Source: Pseudomonadales bacterium (GTDB taxonomy: Bacteria; Pseudomonadota; Gammaproteobacteria; Pseudomonadales; Pseudohongiellaceae). Taken from it: a stretch of 64,000 nucleotides of DNA. A program made the translations under genes and the position numbers. The DNA lies in the NCBI GenBank assembly GCA_024234325.1, contig JACKOJ010000002.1:426550-490549 (forward strand). The letters are read 5' to 3'. The notes beneath the pieces were generated by a model. The model had not been told where the DNA came from. It made no database searches and saw only the letters and a program-made list of their open reading frames with translations. Below are positions 60,594 to 64,000 of this stretch, piece by piece; position 1 is the first letter of the stretch; the number at the start of each line of letters is the position of its first letter.

Positions 60594-61031
60594 TCAGGCG
60601 CCCTTCACCTCGATCTGCACGTCCACGTTGCCACGGGTGGCGTGGGAGTAGGGGCAAATCTGTTCATGCGCTTCCATGGCAATGGTTTCCAGATCCTTTT
60701 GTGACAAGGTGCTGTCTTCCACCCGCATTTTCACTGCCAGACCAAAACCGCCCTTCTCGCGCGGGCCGATGGAGACGGATGCCGTCACCTTGACGCTGGT
60801 GGCATTCAGCTTGTGCTGCTTGCCTACATAGTCGATAGCGCCGCCGTAGCAGGCCGCATAGCCCGCCGCGAACAGATGTTCCGGCGTGGTGGTGTCCGGC
60901 TTGCCCGGGCCACCCATGGCCTTGGGTACGGACAGGTTGGCTGCTACCGAGCCATCCTCGGCGGCGGTATGGCCGTTGCGACCACCCGTTGCAGTGGCGA
61001 CGGCAGTAAAGACGGGATTGATTTTGTCCAT
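60594..61031 (-). CDS. ohr: Organic hydroperoxide resistance protein Ohr
   Basis: The 145-residue thiol peroxidase has both redox Cys in family context: FAAGYAACYGGAIDYVG and EQICPYSHATRGNVDVQI. Length and N-terminal part (VFTAVATATGGRNGHTAAED) are typical. It reduces organic hydroperoxides with lipoyl reductants. No ohrR gene is adjacent in the window. Confidence 0.95.
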   Translation of the reverse strand: MDKINPVFTAVATATGGRNGHTAAEDGSVAANLSVPKAMGGPGKPDTTTPEHLFAAGYAACYGGAIDYVGKQHKLNATSVKVTASVSIGPREKGGFGLAVKMRVEDSTLSQKDLETIAMEAHEQICPYSHATRGNVDVQIEVKGA

Positions 61032-61117
61032 GTAAGATTTCTCCTCGATATAAAGTTGGGCTGACGATGCTCATACGCTCGCAGCAGCCGATGAGATCTG
61101 CGGGCACGCTGCCCGGC

Positions 61118-61684
61118 TTATTTCTTTACCTCGTGACACAGGGCCACCATGCCACTCCTGTAGGCTTTCACTTCCACCAGATGCAGCGCCACGTCCCGGT
61201 CCAGGCCCGCAAAAAAGGGCACGCCGTCGCCAATCACCACCGGCAGAATGGAATAGCGCACCTCGTCGGCCAGCCCCAGGCGCAAACACTCGCCGGAGAC
61301 GGCCCCTCCGCCCACCACCCAGATGCTGCGGTATTTCGGCTTCAGATGCTCGTTGATCAGTTGCGCAAGATCGCCCGCGTAGAACTCCACCGAGTCCTGC
61401 GCCCTGGGCAGTTCACGACGGGTGAGCACGAAGGTCGGCTTGTCACCGTAGGCCCAGCCGGCACCGCTCGCCACGAATTTCAAGGCGGTTTCGTAGGTCT
61501 TCGAGCCCATCACATAGCAATCGATGGACTTGAGGAACTCCGCCACATACGCAGGGTCCATGGTGTCCCCGGCTTCGTACAGATCTGCCGTTTCCATCCA
61601 GTCCACACTGCCATCCCGGCGGGCAATGAACCCGTCCAGGCTGGCAGCCATGTGAATCGTGACGCAGGAAGCAGATGCGCTCAT
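61118..61684 (-). CDS. RibD C-terminal / dihydrofolate reductase-like protein
   Basis: The 188-residue protein reads VTIHMAASLDGFIARRDGSV, DCYVMGSKTYETALKFVASG and WVVGGGAVSGECLRLGLADE, the pattern of the YwjB/YyaP-like RibD_C reductases. They bind NADPH; substrates are not established. It is followed on the same strand by ohr after about 90 nt, and preceded by a VOC gene 20 nt upstream. Confidence 0.9.
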   Translation of the reverse strand: MSASASCVTIHMAASLDGFIARRDGSVDWMETADLYEAGDTMDPAYVAEFLKSIDCYVMGSKTYETALKFVASGAGWAYGDKPTFVLTRRELPRAQDSVEFYAGDLAQLINEHLKPKYRSIWVVGGGAVSGECLRLGLADEVRYSILPVVIGDGVPFFAGLDRDVALHLVEVKAYRSGMVALCHEVKK

Positions 61685-61704
61685 GACAGATCAGTGCCTC
61701 GTGC

Positions 61705-62088
61705 TCAGGATGACATCACGTGCGTGCCGCACAGCTTGTTGCCTGCCGGGTCACGCAGATAGGCGAGATACAGTTTGCGCTCGCCCATCGCACGAATGCC
61801 GGGCGGGTCCTCGCAGCTCACGCCGCCGTTGGCAACGCCCGCCGCATGCCAGGCATCCACCAGCTCCGGCGACTTGATTCGAAAACCGATCGTCATGCCA
61901 TTGCCGTGGCAGGCCTCTTCTCCATTGATGGGCTTTGTCAGCCCAAGTGTGCCGTACTGGCTGGCATAAAAGCAGCGCCCTTTTGGGTCCAGATGTCCTT
62001 CTGGATACCCCAGCACCGCCAGAATGGCATCGTAAAATTTTTTGGATGCCTCCATGTCCTTAACACCCATGACTACGTGGCTGAACAT
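61705..62088 (-). CDS. VOC (glyoxalase-like) family protein
   Basis: The 127-residue protein has MFSHVVMGVKDMEASKKFYD and a C-terminal YLAYLRDPAGNKLCGTH, the common glyoxalase/bleomycin-resistance VOC pattern with DPxGNxxC. It is co-directional with the RibD_C-like gene, 20 nt away. Confidence 0.9.
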   Translation of the reverse strand: MFSHVVMGVKDMEASKKFYDAILAVLGYPEGHLDPKGRCFYASQYGTLGLTKPINGEEACHGNGMTIGFRIKSPELVDAWHAAGVANGGVSCEDPPGIRAMGERKLYLAYLRDPAGNKLCGTHVMSS

Positions 62089-62133
62089 TCGATTCCCCCT
62101 CTTCTCTCCAGATTAAAAGTCTTCGCCTGAATC

Positions 62134-63039
62134 TCAGGCATTGTTGTGCAAGGATGCATTGAGTGTTCCCCACCGACCAGAGTCCGTGGGAAGCACTTCA
62201 ACAGCACCTGTCTGACTGTTTCTACGGAAAAGTAACCCTGGCTTTCCAGACAATGTTCTGGCTGCTACGACACTGCCGTCGGGCAAGGTCACTTTTGTTC
62301 CGGCTGTCACATAAAGACCAGCTTCCACGATGGAGTCATCTCCCAGGGAAATGCCAATGCCGGCGTTTGCACCGAGCAAACAGCGCTGACCAATCGCATT
62401 GACCTGTTTACCTCCTCCGGACAAAATTCCCATGATTGAAGAACCGGCCCCAACATCCGATTTTCCTCCCACTACAACCCCGGGCGTGACCCTCCCTTCA
62501 ATCATGCATTCCCCAAGACTGCCTGCATTGAAATTCACAAATCCTTCATGCATCACCGTCGTGCCTGGCGACAAATGAGCACCCAATCTTACGCGATCGC
62601 CATCGGCGATGCGCACACCGCAAGGAACGACGTAATCCACCATCCGTGGAAACTTGTCGATACCCAGCACAATGAGATGGTGATATTCCGCCGCGATACG
62701 ACTACGCAACTCGTCAACTCTAGCGGGTAGAACCGGCCCGGCAGTCGTCCAGGCCACATTGCTCAGCAACGCGAACATGCCATCCAGGTTCAGCTCATTG
62801 GGCCTGACCGTGCACTCGGACAACAGGTGCAGACGGAGGTAAACATCCTCTGCACTTCTCGGCGCCTCGGACAGCGCTTCAATTTCTACTTCTACAAAAT
62901 CACCCCGTACAAGTTCCACCTTGTCTGCGAGGCAACTGCGGCGCAGTTTTTGATTGCTACGCGGAAACCAGCAATCCAGGGTTACGCCCGTTTCCGCATC
63001 TGAATATCGATGCCCGACTCTTTTGATACCCATTCCCAC
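62134..63039 (-). CDS. dapD: Tetrahydrodipicolinate N-succinyltransferase, long DapD type
   Basis: The 301-residue protein has left-handed beta-helix hexapeptide repeats in the C-terminal half (CMIEGRVTPGVVVGGKSDVG, GSSIMGILSGGGKQVNAIGQ, RCLLGANAGIGISLGDDSIV). It matches the longer DapD class found in actinobacteria and some proteobacteria. It acts in the succinylase branch of lysine and diaminopimelate synthesis. Nearby genes are not lysine genes. Confidence 0.85.
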   Translation of the reverse strand: MGMGIKRVGHRYSDAETGVTLDCWFPRSNQKLRRSCLADKVELVRGDFVEVEIEALSEAPRSAEDVYLRLHLLSECTVRPNELNLDGMFALLSNVAWTTAGPVLPARVDELRSRIAAEYHHLIVLGIDKFPRMVDYVVPCGVRIADGDRVRLGAHLSPGTTVMHEGFVNFNAGSLGECMIEGRVTPGVVVGGKSDVGAGSSIMGILSGGGKQVNAIGQRCLLGANAGIGISLGDDSIVEAGLYVTAGTKVTLPDGSVVAARTLSGKPGLLFRRNSQTGAVEVLPTDSGRWGTLNASLHNNA

Positions 63040-63085
63040 CTCAACCTGAAAATCAAGCGACGAAGACCCGATCGAGAAAAACCAA

Positions 63086-63463
63086 CTAAGACAAATAGCT
63101 CATACTCATCATGACAGGTGGCAACCAGACCAGGCATGCGAGAAACAATGAACATGTGATTACCACGATGACACTGCTCAATGTGGCGTGGGCAAGGTAC
63201 ACCCTGGGCCTGAAGACGGGAAGTTCCACGACAAGACGCAATGTTGACTTCATATTGGCCATCACATCGCCGAAATATAGAGCAACAAAGGATGACACGG
63301 ACTTTGAGTAGGCAAACGCCAACACAAGTAACGCTTCAAGCCCCATGAAATCCGCAAGAATAATGAAGTCTATGGCGAAGGGAGCAAAATACGGAGCAGC
63401 AATCAACAAGAAAACTATCAGTAATATCTTGATTCGGGCATTCCGGTCCAGATTCAGTTTCAT
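63086..63463 (-). CDS. Small integral membrane protein
   Basis: The 125-residue protein starts at ATG 63463. Three to four hydrophobic segments are visible (ILLIVFLLIAAPYFAPFAID, DFMGLEALLVLAFAYS, SVIVVITCSLFLACLVW). I recognise no family. The 46-bp gap to dapD suggests possible co-transcription. Confidence 0.6.
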   Translation of the reverse strand: MKLNLDRNARIKILLIVFLLIAAPYFAPFAIDFIILADFMGLEALLVLAFAYSKSVSSFVALYFGDVMANMKSTLRLVVELPVFRPRVYLAHATLSSVIVVITCSLFLACLVWLPPVMMSMSYLS

Positions 63464-63488
63464 TTCCGATCCTCTTCTTGTTTTGTCA

Positions 63489-64000
63489 CTACCCGGTTCT
63501 TCTGCAATTTTGCAACACAATATCCCGCACCTCATGCAATGAGGCAACAAGGAAATCTGCTGACGCCTTTCCTCGTTCGGTGGCGGCAAGCACATCCGGC
63601 ACCAGAACCGTTGTCATTCCGGCAGACTTAGCGGCCACAACACCCACCTCGGAGTCCTCAAACGCCAGACAGTTTGCCGGAGGAAGGTTGATCGTTTTCG
63701 CTGCTGCCAGATAAATATCGGGTGCCGGTTTTCCGCTCGCCACAAGATCACCCGTGATGACTGCGTCAAAGCGATGGGCCAGGCCAGATCGCTCAAAACT
63801 GAACTGCATGTAGTCCAGGTCGCTGGAGGTGGCAACCGCGGTTAGCAGATCCAGCTCTTGCGCCAACTCAAGCAACTCCAGCAAACCGGGTTTCAACCCG
63901 ATACCCCGTGCGGTTTCCTTTTGCCACCACTGCGGCCACAGCTTGTTGAAGTCCTCAAAGGGAAACTGGCCGGAAAATTTTTCGGCAAACAGCGGCGCAC
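63489..64000 (-). CDS. HAD-superfamily phosphatase, partial
   Basis: The frame is open to the right edge of the window; about 170 C-terminal residues are visible. The cap region (PFEDFNKLWPQWWQKETARG) is followed by LLTAVATSSDLDYMQFSFER, VASGKPAPDIYLAAAKTINL and CLAFEDSEVGVVAAKSAGMT, the beta-phosphoglucomutase-like HAD pattern. The nucleophile Asp motif lies outside the window. It probably acts on a sugar phosphate. Confidence 0.85.
   Translation of the reverse strand, partial: APLFAEKFSGQFPFEDFNKLWPQWWQKETARGIGLKPGLLELLELAQELDLLTAVATSSDLDYMQFSFERSGLAHRFDAVITGDLVASGKPAPDIYLAAAKTINLPPANCLAFEDSEVGVVAAKSAGMTTVLVPDVLAATERGKASADFLVASLHEVRDIVLQNCRRTG

Overview
The window is a chromosomal segment of a flagellated, GC-rich gammaproteobacterium, probably from a marine or environmental lineage. 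The grounds are the flgAMN / flgBCDEFGHI arrangement with sigma-54-type promoters, a CioAB-type bd oxidase, YgiQ, ElaA and DUF945 genes, and a P4-type integrative island in a tRNA-Arg gene. I cannot fix the genus from sequence reading alone.

Layout. (1) 1-12.0 kb: flagellar rod, hook and ring genes flgB-flgI on the minus strand (with an apparent flgJ start at the left edge), divergent from flgA, flgM, flgN and a YcgR/PilZ gene on the plus strand. FlgE is about 1191 residues, roughly two to three times the usual size. (2) 12.0-14.7 kb: two glycosyltransferase-like genes, a small unknown gene and an AP2-like DNA-binding protein. (3) 14.8-34.0 kb: an integrative island inserted at the 3' end of tRNA-Arg(CCU), bounded by an imperfect 18/19-bp direct repeat, with a tyrosine integrase at the left end and similar integrase arm-type repeats at both ends. 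(4) 34.1-64.0 kb: ordinary chromosomal genes: secreted proteins, CioAB oxidase, a metal-binding transporter, a peptidase, a TolB/amidohydrolase, polyphosphate:AMP phosphotransferase, an OsmC-MFS-ElaA-DUF945-YgiQ cluster, an ECF sigma/anti-sigma operon, a secreted hydrolase pair, ilvD, ohr, dapD and others. Long inverted repeats of a shared family sit in several intergenic gaps of this last part.

The island is a defence island. Its core is a six-gene minus-strand operon, hsdM1-hsdM2-gajA-gajB-hsdS-hsdR, in which every junction is a 4-nt ATGA or GTGA overlap. A complete Gabija-like pair (class 2 OLD nuclease plus UvrD-type helicase) is therefore wired into the middle of a type I restriction-modification operon that also carries two different methyltransferase subunits. 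Directly downstream on the same strand is an AT-richer three-gene operon of unassigned function: a winged-helix-type regulator, an AbiEii/MenT-like nucleotidyltransferase and a divergent PP2C-like phosphatase. These three are tightly coupled and preceded by a 24-bp near-perfect palindrome next to a possible promoter. This trio is the best candidate in the window for an undescribed defence or toxin-antitoxin system.

The right part of the island holds the mobility and maintenance genes: an AlpA-type regulator, two small overlapping genes, a YagK/Gp2-like protein with a decayed partial duplicate, an HGG-motif protein, and a ribbon-helix-helix/ParC-like pair behind 11-bp iterated repeats and a promoter with an embedded palindrome. 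A small secreted protein lies next to attR.
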